Assembly (NCBI GenBank): GCA_934548045.1
Contig: CAKTEM010000011.1
Coordinates: forward strand, 41,510-105,509
Direction: 5' to 3'
Length of the DNA: 64,000 bases
Origin: an uncultured Faecalibacterium sp.
Lineage (GTDB): Bacteria; Bacillota; Clostridia; Oscillospirales; Ruminococcaceae
The notes beneath the pieces were generated by a model. It worked only from the letters and a program-made list of their open reading frames with translations. It was not told the DNA's origin and ran no database searches. Every line of letters starts with the position of its first letter. Within the stretch, counting starts at the first letter, position 1. A program made the position numbers and the translations under genes. Below are positions 15,531 through 23,691 of the stretch, one piece after another.

Positions 15531-16541
15531 ATGGCGACACGGCACGGAGACACCCTCTGTTTTACGGCTCCGCCGATCATTGCGTCCTGCGCGGCCGTAG
15601 GCGGAAAAAAGGAGGGCGAAGGCCCCCTTGCCGCCGGTTTTGACGAGCTGAACCCGGACAATCTTCTGGGGCAGGCCAGCTGGGAAGCCGCCGAAACGCA
15701 GCTGCTCGTCCGGGCGGCAAAGCTCTGCCTGAAAAAGGCCCACACCACCGAAAAACAAATCAGCCTTGCCCTCGCAGGCGATTTACAGGCGCAGTGTACG
15801 GCCTCGAATTACGCTCTGCGCGAGCTGGGCATCCCCTTTGCCGGGGTGTTCGGGGCGTGCAGTACGATGGCCGAAACGCTGGGTCTGGGAGCCTGCCTGT
15901 GCAGTGCAGGTCTTGCCGACGGTCTGCTTGCCATGACGTCCAGCCACTTCTGCGCAGCGGAGCGTCAGTTCCGGACACCGCTCAGTTATGGAGCGGTCCG
16001 AACGCCCACAGCTCAGTGGACGGCAACTGCTGCCGGTGCCTGCCTGCTCCGTCCGACCGGGGAGGGCGTAGGCATCCACGCCGTGACCTTTGGCCGGGTG
16101 CAGGATTATCAAATCAAGGACATCAACAACATGGGCGCGGCGATGGCACCGGCCGCAGCCTCGACCCTGCTCCACTACCTGAACGATACCGGCACCGAAC
16201 CGAAGGATTTCGACGCCATCTATACCGGCGACCTCGGGCAGGTCGGGAGCCGCTTGTTCCGGGAACTGCTGACCGCCGAGGGCATCGTGATGAAGAACCA
16301 TCAGGACTGCGGCTGTCTGCTCTACGATGCCGGAGAACAGACCGTCAAGAGCGGCGGTTCCGGTCCGGGATGCAGCGCGGCGGTGCTTTGCGGCCACATC
16401 CTGCCACGGCTGAGCCGTGGGAGCCTGAAACGGGTGCTGTTCATCGCCACAGGTGCCTTGATGAGCCAGACGACCTTTCTGCAAAAAGAAAGCATCCCGG
16501 CCATTGCGCATTTAGTCGAGCTGCGCGCACCGGGATGCTGA
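15531..16541 (+). CDS. spoVAD: Stage V sporulation protein AD
   Basis: A 336-residue soluble SpoVA subunit with a thiolase-like fold that binds dipicolinic acid on the spore inner membrane. The family Cys-containing stretch GVFGACSTMAE and the SSHFCAAERQFRTPL region are both clear, and the C-terminal LFIATGALMSQTTFLQKESI is nearly diagnostic. Length is normal. The start ATG follows AAAGGGGG by nine bases. The 123-bp gap after spoVAC shows no gene; spoVAE starts 17 bases after its stop. Assignment is firm. Confidence 0.95.
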   Translation: MATRHGDTLCFTAPPIIASCAAVGGKKEGEGPLAAGFDELNPDNLLGQASWEAAETQLLVRAAKLCLKKAHTTEKQISLALAGDLQAQCTASNYALRELGIPFAGVFGACSTMAETLGLGACLCSAGLADGLLAMTSSHFCAAERQFRTPLSYGAVRTPTAQWTATAAGACLLRPTGEGVGIHAVTFGRVQDYQIKDINNMGAAMAPAAASTLLHYLNDTGTEPKDFDAIYTGDLGQVGSRLFRELLTAEGIVMKNHQDCGCLLYDAGEQTVKSGGSGPGCSAAVLCGHILPRLSRGSLKRVLFIATGALMSQTTFLQKESIPAIAHLVELRAPGC

Positions 16542-16558
16542 AAAACGGGGGATAGAAG

Positions 16559-16915
16559 ATGAATTATTTCTGGGCGTTCGTGATCGGCGGACTGATTTGC
16601 GTCATCGGCCAGCTCCTCATCGACCTGACCGGCCTGACTCCTGCCCGTATCCTGACCGGATATGTTGTTGCAGGTGTGGTGCTGTCCGCTCTGGGCTGGT
16701 ACGCGCCGCTGACTGAGTTCGCCGGGTGCGGAGCCACCGTTCCGCTTCTGGGCTTCGGGCATCTGCTGGCAAAGGGTGTCCGCACTGCCATCTCTGAGGA
16801 AGGAGCCATCGGCATCCTGACCGGCGGCCTGACTGCGGCGGCAGCTGGTGTTACGTCCAGCTTGGTCTGCGGTGTCATTTGCTCATGGATCGGGAAAAGC
16901 CACGACCAGAACTGA
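16559..16915 (+). CDS. spoVAE: Stage V sporulation protein AE (SpoVAEb type)
   Basis: A 118-residue membrane protein with about four hydrophobic segments, completing the dipicolinic acid channel unit. The sequence FVIGGLICVIGQLLIDLT and the central LTEFAGCGATVPLLGFG pattern fit SpoVAE. It lies 17 bases after spoVAD with GGGGGAT before the ATG, so it is co-transcribed. The downstream P-type ATPase gene runs convergently. Confidence 0.92.
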   Translation: MNYFWAFVIGGLICVIGQLLIDLTGLTPARILTGYVVAGVVLSALGWYAPLTEFAGCGATVPLLGFGHLLAKGVRTAISEEGAIGILTGGLTAAAAGVTSSLVCGVICSWIGKSHDQN

Positions 16916-16926
16916 GATTTAGCCCA

Positions 16927-18798
16927 TCATTTTTTTCTCCAATTCAAAAGTAAGGCAGAGTTGATGATGACAAGAACGGAACCAGCATTATGGACAAGCG
17001 CGCCGACGACCGGGTTCAGGATGCCGGTGATGGCCAGCACGATGGCGACAAAGTTCAGGGTCATGGAGAAGGTCAGGTTCAGGTGGATGGTCGTCATCAT
17101 CCGCTTGGACAGGGCGATGAGGTGGGGCAGTTCCTTCACCTCGTCGTCCACAAGGGCAATGTCGGCGGCATCCACCGCGATATCACTGCCAACTGCACCC
17201 ATCGCAATGCCGACTTCGGCCTTTTTCAGAGCCGGTGCGTCGTTGATGCCGTCGCCGATCATGCAGACCTGCTCGCCGCTAGTCTGGAACTGGTCGATAG
17301 CGGTCAGCTTATCCTGCGGCAGGCAGTTGAACCGGACATCGGAGATGTGGAGCTTCCCGGCGATGGCACGGGCGGCGTTTTCGTGGTCGCCGGTCAGCAG
17401 AACGGGCCGGACGGAAAGCTCCGATAGAGCGTCTATCATGGGCGCGCTTTCTTCACGCAGGGTATCGGACAGGGCGATGAAACCGGCAAACACGCCGTCG
17501 ATGGTGACGTAAGTGACCGTGGAGCCTTGCGCAAGATAGCGTTCTGCGACAGCAGGAGCAGAAAATGCAACATCGTGTTCGGTCAGAAGTTCAGCATTGC
17601 CAGCGAGGATGTGGTGTCCATCCACCGAGGCCGAAACGCCGCGTCCGGGGATCATTGCGAAATCAGCCGCAGAAGAAAGGGCCTCGCCCTGCTTTTTGCA
17701 GCAGGTGACGATGGCTTTGCCCAGCGGATGTTCCGAAAACTGCTCTGCCGATGCCGCCAGACGGTAAAGCTCTGTGTCGCTGAGCGAGGACAGCAGGCTC
17801 TTGCAGGCCACGACTTCCGGCGTGCCGTAGGTCAGGGTGCCGGTCTTGTCGAAGGCAATGACCTTGACCTGTGCCAGACGCTCGAGGGCGTCGCCCTCCC
17901 GGACAAGGAAACCGTGCTTGGTGGCGTTGCCGATGGCGGCCATGATGGCGGTCGGTGTTGCCAGAACCAGCGCGCAGGGGCAGAAGACGACCAAAATCGT
18001 GACGGCGCGGATGATTTGACCTGTCACCGCCCAGGTGATAGCGGCGGCAGTCAGCGCAATGACGACGATCCAGGTCGCCCAGCGGTCGGCCAGACCGACG
18101 ATCTTCGCCTTGCCTGCGTCGGCGGACTGCACCAGCCGGATCATCCGTTGGATGGAGCTGTCCTCGCCGACCTTGGAAGCGGTCATCTCAAAGGCTCCGA
18201 ACTGGTTGACCGTGCCGCTGGAAACCTCGTCGCCGACGGTTTTGTCCACCGGCAGGGATTCGCCGGTCATGACGGCCTGATTGATGGAGGTCTGACCTGC
18301 CGTGATGATGCCGTCGACGGGGATCGTCTCACCGGGCAGGACACGGAGCATGTCGCCAACTTGAACCTGTTCGGCCGGAACAATGGTCTCTGTGCCATTT
18401 TTCAGGATGCGAGCCGTCTGCGGCGTCAGATGTACCAGCTTTTCGATGCCGGCCCGGGCTTTGGCGACGGTCAGCTCTTCCAGTAGGCCGCCCAGCTGCA
18501 TGATGAAAGCGACCTCACCAGCCGCAAAGTCCTCGCCGATGAATACCGACGCGATCAGTGCCAGCGACACCAGAACGTCCGCTTTGATGTCGAACGCCGT
18601 CACAAGGCCGATAAAAGCTTCCAGAATGATGGGTACGCCGCACAGGATGATGGCGACCCATGAGATGTTAAAGGGCAGCGGCTGGACACCCAGCAGGCTG
18701 AGAACCAGCGCGATGCCGGAAATTACCAGCAGAGTGATGTCCTTTTTCGTGCCGCCAAGTTCCATCAACTGTTCCAGCTTTTCACAAAGGCGTTTCAT
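16927..18798 (-). CDS. Heavy-metal translocating P1B-type ATPase
   Basis: A 623-residue metal export pump driven by ATP. It lacks N-terminal CxxC metal-binding domains. Present are the TGES actuator motif (MTGESLPVDK), the transmembrane metal site FCPCALVLATPTA (CPC), the phosphorylated Asp in DKTGTLT, the SEHPLGKAI nucleotide motif and MIGDGINDAPALKKA. The last membrane segment reads HNAGSVLVIINSALLL. The metal is unresolved: CPC allows Cu, Zn or Cd; the CsoR-type neighbour with a Cys-His-Cys site argues for copper. The preferred ATG at 18798 follows GAGAGG and AAGGAGG; an earlier ATG (18822) overlaps the operator region and has no ribosome site. Confidence 0.93.
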   Translation of the reverse strand: MKRLCEKLEQLMELGGTKKDITLLVISGIALVLSLLGVQPLPFNISWVAIILCGVPIILEAFIGLVTAFDIKADVLVSLALIASVFIGEDFAAGEVAFIMQLGGLLEELTVAKARAGIEKLVHLTPQTARILKNGTETIVPAEQVQVGDMLRVLPGETIPVDGIITAGQTSINQAVMTGESLPVDKTVGDEVSSGTVNQFGAFEMTASKVGEDSSIQRMIRLVQSADAGKAKIVGLADRWATWIVVIALTAAAITWAVTGQIIRAVTILVVFCPCALVLATPTAIMAAIGNATKHGFLVREGDALERLAQVKVIAFDKTGTLTYGTPEVVACKSLLSSLSDTELYRLAASAEQFSEHPLGKAIVTCCKKQGEALSSAADFAMIPGRGVSASVDGHHILAGNAELLTEHDVAFSAPAVAERYLAQGSTVTYVTIDGVFAGFIALSDTLREESAPMIDALSELSVRPVLLTGDHENAARAIAGKLHISDVRFNCLPQDKLTAIDQFQTSGEQVCMIGDGINDAPALKKAEVGIAMGAVGSDIAVDAADIALVDDEVKELPHLIALSKRMMTTIHLNLTFSMTLNFVAIVLAITGILNPVVGALVHNAGSVLVIINSALLLNWRKK

Positions 18799-18820
18799 AT
18801 CCTCTCGATTCCTCCTTGAC

Positions 18821-18884
18821 ATACTTATAGGGGTATGGGCTTATCATTTGGCTGTATTATACCAATAGGGGTATAGGTTGTCAA
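18821..18884 (-). promoter_or_regulatory. Metal-responsive promoter and operators of the P-type ATPase
   Basis: The reverse strand has TTGACA (18884-18879), 17-base spacer, TATAAT (18861-18856), a consensus sigma-A promoter. The perfect inverted repeat TATACC-N6-GGTATA (18858-18875) overlaps spacer and -10. A second, weaker copy, ATAC-N8-GTAT with a CCCC core (18821-18836), lies downstream of the start. Both resemble CsoR operators (ATACCCC...GGGGTAT), and a csoR-type gene lies just beyond. Binding is inference. Confidence 0.75.
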
Positions 18885-18898
18885 GAAGAAAAAGAAAA

Positions 18899-19104
18899 AA
18901 GAGACTGTTGCGAAATACTCCCCCAGTCACAGCTTCGCTGTGCCAGCCCCCTCAAAGATGGGGCCTTGGCCTAGCAGTAAGCTGTAAAAGCCTCCCTCAT
19001 TGAGAAAGACTCCCTCCGGCCGGAGGGAGATGTCTCGAAGAGACAGAGGGTGGATGGGTGGCATCGCATTAGCGATGACGGAAGGAGTTTCGTAACAGTC
19101 TCTT
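18899..19104. mobile_element. 206-bp MITE-like element, copy 1
   Basis: Terminal inverted repeats AAGAGACTGTTGCGAAA and AAGAGACTGTTACGAAA bound a non-coding body made of small palindromes: CAGCTTCGCTG, CTCCCTCCGGCCGGAGGGAG, TGTCTCGAAGAGACA and GCATCGCATTAGCGATG. Its length equals that of copy 2 at 23692 and they differ at about eight positions by eye. No transposase is encoded, so it would depend on one elsewhere. It separates the ATPase promoter from csoR. Confidence 0.75.
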
Positions 19105-19115
19105 AAAAGATTGAT

Positions 19116-19391
19116 TCAGCCCATATTGGCGAACCGCTCGACGGCTTTGGTAAAGTCCTGAATGGTCTTGTCGGCGTCGCCGTGTTCCAGTCCATCGCGG
19201 ACACAGTGCTGGATATGGCCTTCCAGCACGATCTGGCCGCACTTGTGCAGGGCGGATTTTGCCGCGTTGATCTGGGAAAGGATGTCCTCGCAGGGAACGT
19301 CCTCGTCGATCATCCGGTCGATGGCCTGTACCTGACCGATGATCTTTTTCAGCCGACGGTGCAGGTTGTCGGCGTCCATACATTGCTTCAT
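19116..19391 (-). CDS. csoR: CsoR-family metal-sensing transcriptional repressor
   Basis: A 91-residue all-helical DNA-binding repressor (DUF156/CsoR/RcnR family) that leaves DNA when metal binds. The Cu(I) ligand set of CsoR is in place: Cys34 (VPCEDIL), His59 and Cys63 (EGHIQHC), an x-Cys-His-Cys pattern; extra Cys4 and Cys51 are not standard ligands. RRLKKIIGQVQAIDRM is the family DNA-contact helix. The ATG at 19391 lies ten bases after GGAGG. The gene has its own promoter and operator-like palindrome, and similar palindromes lie at the ATPase promoter, which points to joint control. Copper as inducer is inferred from ligands. Confidence 0.9.
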   Translation of the reverse strand: MKQCMDADNLHRRLKKIIGQVQAIDRMIDEDVPCEDILSQINAAKSALHKCGQIVLEGHIQHCVRDGLEHGDADKTIQDFTKAVERFANMG

Positions 19392-19406
19392 GGTTTTCAA
19401 ACCTCC

Positions 19407-19460
19407 ATACGGGTGGGAGTATCGGTAGTTCTATTGTAACGGCTTTTGCCGGGTTGTCAA
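19407..19460 (-). promoter_or_regulatory. csoR promoter with operator-like palindrome
   Basis: Reverse-strand TTGACA (19460-19455), 16-base spacer, TACAAT (19438-19433). ATAC-N8-GTAT (19407-19422) with a CCCACCC core lies just downstream of the expected start, where repressor binding would block transcription. It matches the half-sites at the ATPase promoter, so autoregulation is likely. Confidence 0.7.
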
Positions 19461-19477
19461 GCGGCGTACAGATGACA

Positions 19478-19512
19478 AAAACCCCCGTACCGTTGCCGGT
19501 ACAGGGGTTTTG
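19478..19512 (-). terminator. rpsT terminator
   Basis: Reverse-strand AAAACCCCTGTACC pairs with GGTACGGGGGTTTTT around GGCAAC, ending in a T-run. It separates rpsT from csoR. Confidence 0.85.
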
Positions 19513-19544
19513 TTCGTCAATCGAATACGCGATCAGGAATCAGA

Positions 19545-19805
19545 TCAAGCGTTCTTGTTAGCACGCTTGGCCATACGGCTGATCTTGCGAGAAGCGGTGT
19601 TCTTCTTGATGACACCCTTAGCGCGAGCCTTGTCGATCGCGGAAACAGCAGCCAGGACGGTTGCGTCCTTGTCAGCGGCATTCGCATCGATGGCAGCGTC
19701 TGCCTTCTTGACGACTGTTTTCAGGTTGGTCTTAATGGCCTTGTTGTGAGCCTGCTCAGCTGCAGCCTGCACGACGCGGTCCTTCTGAGATTTGATGTTA
19801 GGCAT
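19545..19805 (-). CDS. rpsT: 30S ribosomal protein S20
   Basis: An 86-residue basic helical protein that binds 16S rRNA in the 30S body. PNIKSQKDRV at the start, NKAIKTNLKTVVKKAD in the middle and KGVIKKNTASRKISRMAKRAN near the end are standard S20. The ATG at 19805 follows AAGGAGG; an in-frame codon three residues upstream overlaps that site. It is a single-gene unit with its own promoter and terminator, and it is divergent from gpr, the usual rpsT-gpr neighbourhood of Clostridia. Confidence 0.97.
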   Translation of the reverse strand: MPNIKSQKDRVVQAAAEQAHNKAIKTNLKTVVKKADAAIDANAADKDATVLAAVSAIDKARAKGVIKKNTASRKISRMAKRANKNA

Positions 19806-19843
19806 TCGTTCCACCTCCTTGGCTACCTATAACAGCGCACCTT

Positions 19844-19872
19844 ATGATACCATATTTACCGTACCAACGCAA
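19844..19872 (-). promoter_or_regulatory. rpsT promoter
   Basis: Reverse-strand TTGCGT (19872-19867), 17-base spacer ending TGG, TATCAT (19849-19844): a sigma-A promoter with extended -10. Confidence 0.65.
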
Positions 19873-19960
19873 GCGTTTTTTCGATTTTTGTTTCAAAAAG
19901 TTTTAAAATTCCCATAATCAAGACGTCTCAAAGCCCGAAAACAGAAAAAGGAGCGGCAAA

Positions 19961-20743
19961 ATGCGATATACAGATATGGCGGACGAGCTGTACACCGCCG
20001 CACGGACGGCGACGGCGGCAGGCGTCCGGATGGGCGTTTCCCGGCAGGGGAGCGTCACGGTGACCCGGGTGGAGATCTCCCGGGATGACCTCGAGCGTCC
20101 GCGAGGACGGTATGTCACGCTGGAAACACCGAGCGTAAGCGTTCTGGACGAACGGGATGATGCGGTCATCGAGCTGGCAGCGTCGGAGCTGCGAAGCCTT
20201 CTCCCACCCGAAGGCCCGGTGCTGGTGCTGGGCGTCGGGAACCGCCGGGTCACAGCGGACGCTCTCGGCCCTCGCACGGTGCAGAAGATTTTTGTCACGA
20301 TGAGGGTCAAGCGCATCCCGGTGCCGGGCATCCGGCCGGTGGCGGCGGTCTCGCCGGGAGTGTCTGCGGCGACCGGCCTGACCCTGCGGCAGCTGGCCGG
20401 TGCATTGGTGAAAGAGCTGCACCCGGTGGCACTGATTTGTGTGGACAGTCTCTGCTCGATGGAGCCGGAGCGTCTGGGCCGGACGATGCAGTTTTCGGAT
20501 ACCGGCCTCTGCCCGGCACAGCCCGACAGCACCAAGCATCTCGATGCGGCAGGGCTGGGCGTTCCGGTCATTGCGGCAGGCATCCCCACCCTGATGGAGT
20601 CCGAAGAAGGAAAAGACCTCGTCGTGACGCCCCGGGAGCTGGACAGCGTGATTGCCCACGGAGCCGCCCTGCTGGGTGCGGCCATCAACCGGGCGTTGCA
20701 GCCCCGGCTGAGCATTGCACAGCTCTGCTGGCTGGCCGGGTGA
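19961..20743 (+). CDS. gpr: Spore germination protease GPR
   Basis: A 260-residue aspartic-type endopeptidase of family A25 that degrades small acid-soluble proteins when spores germinate. Typical blocks are GVGNRRVTADALGPRTV, VAAVSPGVSAATG, and the C-terminal IPTLMESEEGKDLVVTPRELD. It is made as a zymogen in the forespore; the short N-terminus here (MRYTDMADELYTAAR) is compact compared with the Bacillus protein. The ATG follows AAAGGAG by seven bases. spoIIP starts about 60 bases downstream on the same strand. Assignment is firm. Confidence 0.93.
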   Translation: MRYTDMADELYTAARTATAAGVRMGVSRQGSVTVTRVEISRDDLERPRGRYVTLETPSVSVLDERDDAVIELAASELRSLLPPEGPVLVLGVGNRRVTADALGPRTVQKIFVTMRVKRIPVPGIRPVAAVSPGVSAATGLTLRQLAGALVKELHPVALICVDSLCSMEPERLGRTMQFSDTGLCPAQPDSTKHLDAAGLGVPVIAAGIPTLMESEEGKDLVVTPRELDSVIAHGAALLGAAINRALQPRLSIAQLCWLAG

Positions 20744-20804
20744 TTCTGAAATCCAAAATCGGCGCATAGGATGTGACAAGGCTCACAGGAGAGGAGGAAA
20801 CGCC

Positions 20805-21938
20805 ATGCGCCGTGACTGGGAACCGCCGGAAAGTGGACAAGGACGAGCTTTCCCACTTCTGGCAGCGGCAGGTTTGCTGCTGGTGCTGACCTTCTTTGCG
20901 CACGGCGTGGTGCTGGCGTTGGCGGCTATCATTGCAGGCCCTCTCCCGGCGGCGCAGACCGCTCTCTCCCTGAGCCGGAAGTCGATGAAAAATGCGGTCT
21001 CACAGGTGGAAGAACCTGCATCCGAAGCCACGAGTGAGCCATTCGCAGAGTCCGAACCAGCGGCAGAATCCACGGTAAATAATATAGATGGCATCGAAAA
21101 CTATCTGGTTGCCTTGCAGGATGATTCCGCAAAACCCGAGAACGCTGGAACGGTCATCGAGAAAAACTATCCACAGGGCAGCGGCGAGAAATTCATCGCC
21201 TGCGGCACGGGAAGCATCAAAAATAATACGAGAGTTTCAGCGTCGGAAGTCGCGGCAGAAATCGAAAATCCGCTGCCGTTTGCGGTGGAATGGAACAGCC
21301 CAGAGCCGCAGATCCTCATCATGCACACCCATGCCACCGAAGATTACCGCCTGTCCGCCGGGCTGTGGTTCTCGCAGGACGACGGTTCCCGAAGTACCGA
21401 CCGGAACATCAATATGTGCGCCGTGGGCCGGGTCATGGCGGATACCCTCAACGCTGCCGGGCTGAACACTCTCCATGATGAAACGCTGAACGATTACCCG
21501 AGCTACACCGGCAGCTATTCCAACAGCCGGGCGGTCGTCCAGCAATATCTGGCGCAGTATCCCAGCATCAAGATCGTTCTGGATGTCCACCGTGACGCCA
21601 TCGAGACGGAAAGTGGCTCCCGGATGGCACCGGTCTGCACTGTCAACGGCCGTCAGGCCGCGCAGGTGATGATCATCTGTGGCAGTGATAACGGCACGAC
21701 GGTCAAGCTCCCGAACTGGCGGCAGAATCTCCGTTTTGCCGCCGCGTGGGAAACGGCAATGGAGGGAATGTACCCGGGTTTTACCCGTTCCGTCCTGCTG
21801 AGCTACCGCTTTTATAATCAGGACCTGACGACCGGCAGCCTCCTCATCGAGATCGGCGGCCATGGCAATAACCTGAATGAAGCCCTCTATGCCGGTCAGC
21901 TCGCCGCGCAGGGGCTGGTGGAGGCGTTGAAATCATAG
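20805..21938 (+). CDS. spoIIP: Stage II sporulation protein P
   Basis: A 377-residue membrane-anchored amidase/endopeptidase of the DMP complex (SpoIID, M, P) that drives septal thinning and engulfment of the forespore. A basic N-terminus and one membrane segment (about residues 18-40) are followed by a linker and the catalytic domain with ILIMHTHATEDY, VLDVHRDAI and LLIEIGGHGN, which carry the zinc His and Glu residues of the family. The ATG follows GAGGAGG by seven bases. It is the second gene after gpr, as in most Clostridia. Confidence 0.93.
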   Translation: MRRDWEPPESGQGRAFPLLAAAGLLLVLTFFAHGVVLALAAIIAGPLPAAQTALSLSRKSMKNAVSQVEEPASEATSEPFAESEPAAESTVNNIDGIENYLVALQDDSAKPENAGTVIEKNYPQGSGEKFIACGTGSIKNNTRVSASEVAAEIENPLPFAVEWNSPEPQILIMHTHATEDYRLSAGLWFSQDDGSRSTDRNINMCAVGRVMADTLNAAGLNTLHDETLNDYPSYTGSYSNSRAVVQQYLAQYPSIKIVLDVHRDAIETESGSRMAPVCTVNGRQAAQVMIICGSDNGTTVKLPNWRQNLRFAAAWETAMEGMYPGFTRSVLLSYRFYNQDLTTGSLLIEIGGHGNNLNEALYAGQLAAQGLVEALKS

Positions 21939-21939
21939 A

Positions 21940-21968
21940 TTGACAAACCATTTTACTTGTGCTATTTT
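21940..21968 (+). promoter_or_regulatory. asnS promoter
   Basis: TTGACA (21940-21945), 17-base spacer, TATTTT (21963-21968). It starts only two bases after the spoIIP stop and drives the T-box leader. Confidence 0.65.
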
Positions 21969-21974
21969 TAAAGA

Positions 21975-22275
21975 ACTGAAAAGTGAAGATCGGGAAAAGT
22001 AGCGCACACAGGAAGCCACAGAGAGGGCGGCAGAGCTGAGAGCCGCGCGCGGATGGTGCGTGAACGAACACCCGGGAGCTGCAAGCTGAACCACAGCGTT
22101 TTCGCTGCCAGTAGGTGCGCCGCATGTCCAGCGTTATGAGGACGGTACTTCTGAGTTTTCTCATGAGTACGCGAGCGACCGGGGCATCTCCCGGTAATTC
22201 AGGTGGCACCGCGGACATTACAAGACAGCTTGTTCGCCCTGAACTTTCAGGGCAAAAGCTGTCTTTTTATTTTTA
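21975..22275 (+). ncRNA. T-box riboswitch (asparagine type by context)
   Basis: Tandem leader of asnS. The T-box consensus appears as AGGTGGCACCGCGG (22201-22214), which pairs with the uncharged tRNA end in the antiterminator. Upstream lies the long stem I region; AAC triplets at 22063-22065 and 22067-22069 are candidate Asn specifiers. The alternative terminator follows at 22224. The mechanism expected is read-through when tRNA-Asn is uncharged. The whole 21939-22294 gap is taken up by this element and its promoter. Confidence 0.93.
22224..22274 (+). terminator. T-box terminator of asnS
   Basis: GACAGCTT pairs with AAGCTGTC, enclosing a second stem GCCCTGAA/TTCAGGGC, and is followed by TTTTTATTTTT. 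Confidence 0.9.
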
Positions 22276-22294
22276 GATTCGGAGGAGATTTCCC

Positions 22295-23683
22295 ATGGAA
22301 CGTACCGAGATCGTTTCGCTGTACAAGAACACTCCGGCCGACGGCACCGTTGTCACGGTCTGCGGCTGGGCAAAGAACATCCGTGATTCCAAGAACATCG
22401 GCTTCATCGCGCTGTCCGACGGCGGCTGCTTCAAGACCCTGCAGGTCGTTCTGGAAGCCGGCAAGCTGGAAAACTATGAGCAGGTCGTCCACACCGGCCT
22501 GTACAGCAGCCTGCGCGTTGTGGGCCGCATCGTCCTGACGCCGCAGGCAAAGCAGCCCTTTGAGCTGAACGCCGACAGCGTTGAAATTCTGGGCGACTGC
22601 CCGGCGGACGAGTATCCGCTGCAGAAAAAGAAGATGAGCATGGAGTATCTGCGCACCATGCCGACCCTGCGTCCGCGAACCAACACCTTCAACGCGGCCT
22701 TCCGTGTCCGCAGTGTTGCCGCTTACGCCATCCACAAGTTCTTTCAGGAGAACGGCTTCGTCTACGCACATTCTCCGCTGCTGACCGCATCCGACTGTGA
22801 GGGCGCAGGCGAGATGTTCCGCGTGACCACCCTCGACCTCGAGAACGTTCCCAAGAACGAGGACGGCACAGTCGACTATACCAAGGACTTCTTCGAGAAG
22901 CCGGTCAACCTGACTGTTTCCGGCCAGCTGGAAGCTGAGGCCATGGCCATGGCATTCGGCAAGGTCTACACCTTTGGTCCGACCTTCCGCGCCGAGAAGA
23001 GCTTCACCACCCGTCACGCAGCTGAGTTCTGGATGATCGAGCCGGAGATGGCTTTCTGCGACCTGAACGGCTACATGGACACCGCCGAGGCCATGACGAA
23101 ATACGTCATCCGCTACGTTCTGGACAACTGCCCGGATGAGATGGACTTCTTCAACAAGTTCATCGACAAGGGCCTGATCGAGCGTCTGGAGCTGGTCGCA
23201 AACAGCGAGTTCGGCCGCATCACCTACACCGACGCCATCGAGATTCTGAAGAAGAACAACAAGAAGTTCCAGTTCCCGGTCGAGTGGGGCGTTGACATCC
23301 AGACCGAGCATGAGCGTTACCTGACCGAGGTCGTCTTCAAGAAGCCGGTCTTCGTTACCGATTATCCGAAGGAGATCAAGAGCTTCTACATGAAGCAGAA
23401 TCCGGATGGCAAGACCGTCGCCGCAGCAGATATGCTGGTTCCCGGCATCGGCGAGCTGATCGGCGGCAGCCAGCGTGAAGAGGATTACGACAAGCTGGTG
23501 ACCCGTATGGACGAGCTGGGTCTGGACAAGTCCAGCTACGACTGGTATCTCAACCTGCGCAAGTTCGGCGGCGTGGAGCATGCAGGCTACGGCCTTGGCT
23601 TCGAGCGCATGATCATGTACCTCACGGGCATCCAGAACATCCGTGATGTCCTGCCGTTCCCCCGTACTGCTTACGGTTTCTAA
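22295..23683 (+). CDS. asnS: Asparaginyl-tRNA synthetase
   Basis: A 462-residue class IIb synthetase that charges tRNA-Asn. An N-terminal OB-fold anticodon-binding domain (VTVCGWAKNIRDSKNIGFIAL) is followed by the catalytic core with motif 2 (FGPTFRAEKSFTTRHAAEFW) and motif 3 (GFERMIMYLTGIQNIRDV). Motif 2 and the C-terminal FPRTAYGF separate it from aspartyl-tRNA synthetase, and the T-box leader with AAC triplets agrees. The ATG follows GGAGGAG by seven bases. It is a single-gene unit, followed by a MITE-like element. Confidence 0.97.
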   Translation: MERTEIVSLYKNTPADGTVVTVCGWAKNIRDSKNIGFIALSDGGCFKTLQVVLEAGKLENYEQVVHTGLYSSLRVVGRIVLTPQAKQPFELNADSVEILGDCPADEYPLQKKKMSMEYLRTMPTLRPRTNTFNAAFRVRSVAAYAIHKFFQENGFVYAHSPLLTASDCEGAGEMFRVTTLDLENVPKNEDGTVDYTKDFFEKPVNLTVSGQLEAEAMAMAFGKVYTFGPTFRAEKSFTTRHAAEFWMIEPEMAFCDLNGYMDTAEAMTKYVIRYVLDNCPDEMDFFNKFIDKGLIERLELVANSEFGRITYTDAIEILKKNNKKFQFPVEWGVDIQTEHERYLTEVVFKKPVFVTDYPKEIKSFYMKQNPDGKTVAAADMLVPGIGELIGGSQREEDYDKLVTRMDELGLDKSSYDWYLNLRKFGGVEHAGYGLGFERMIMYLTGIQNIRDVLPFPRTAYGF

Positions 23684-23691
23684 AAAATTTT

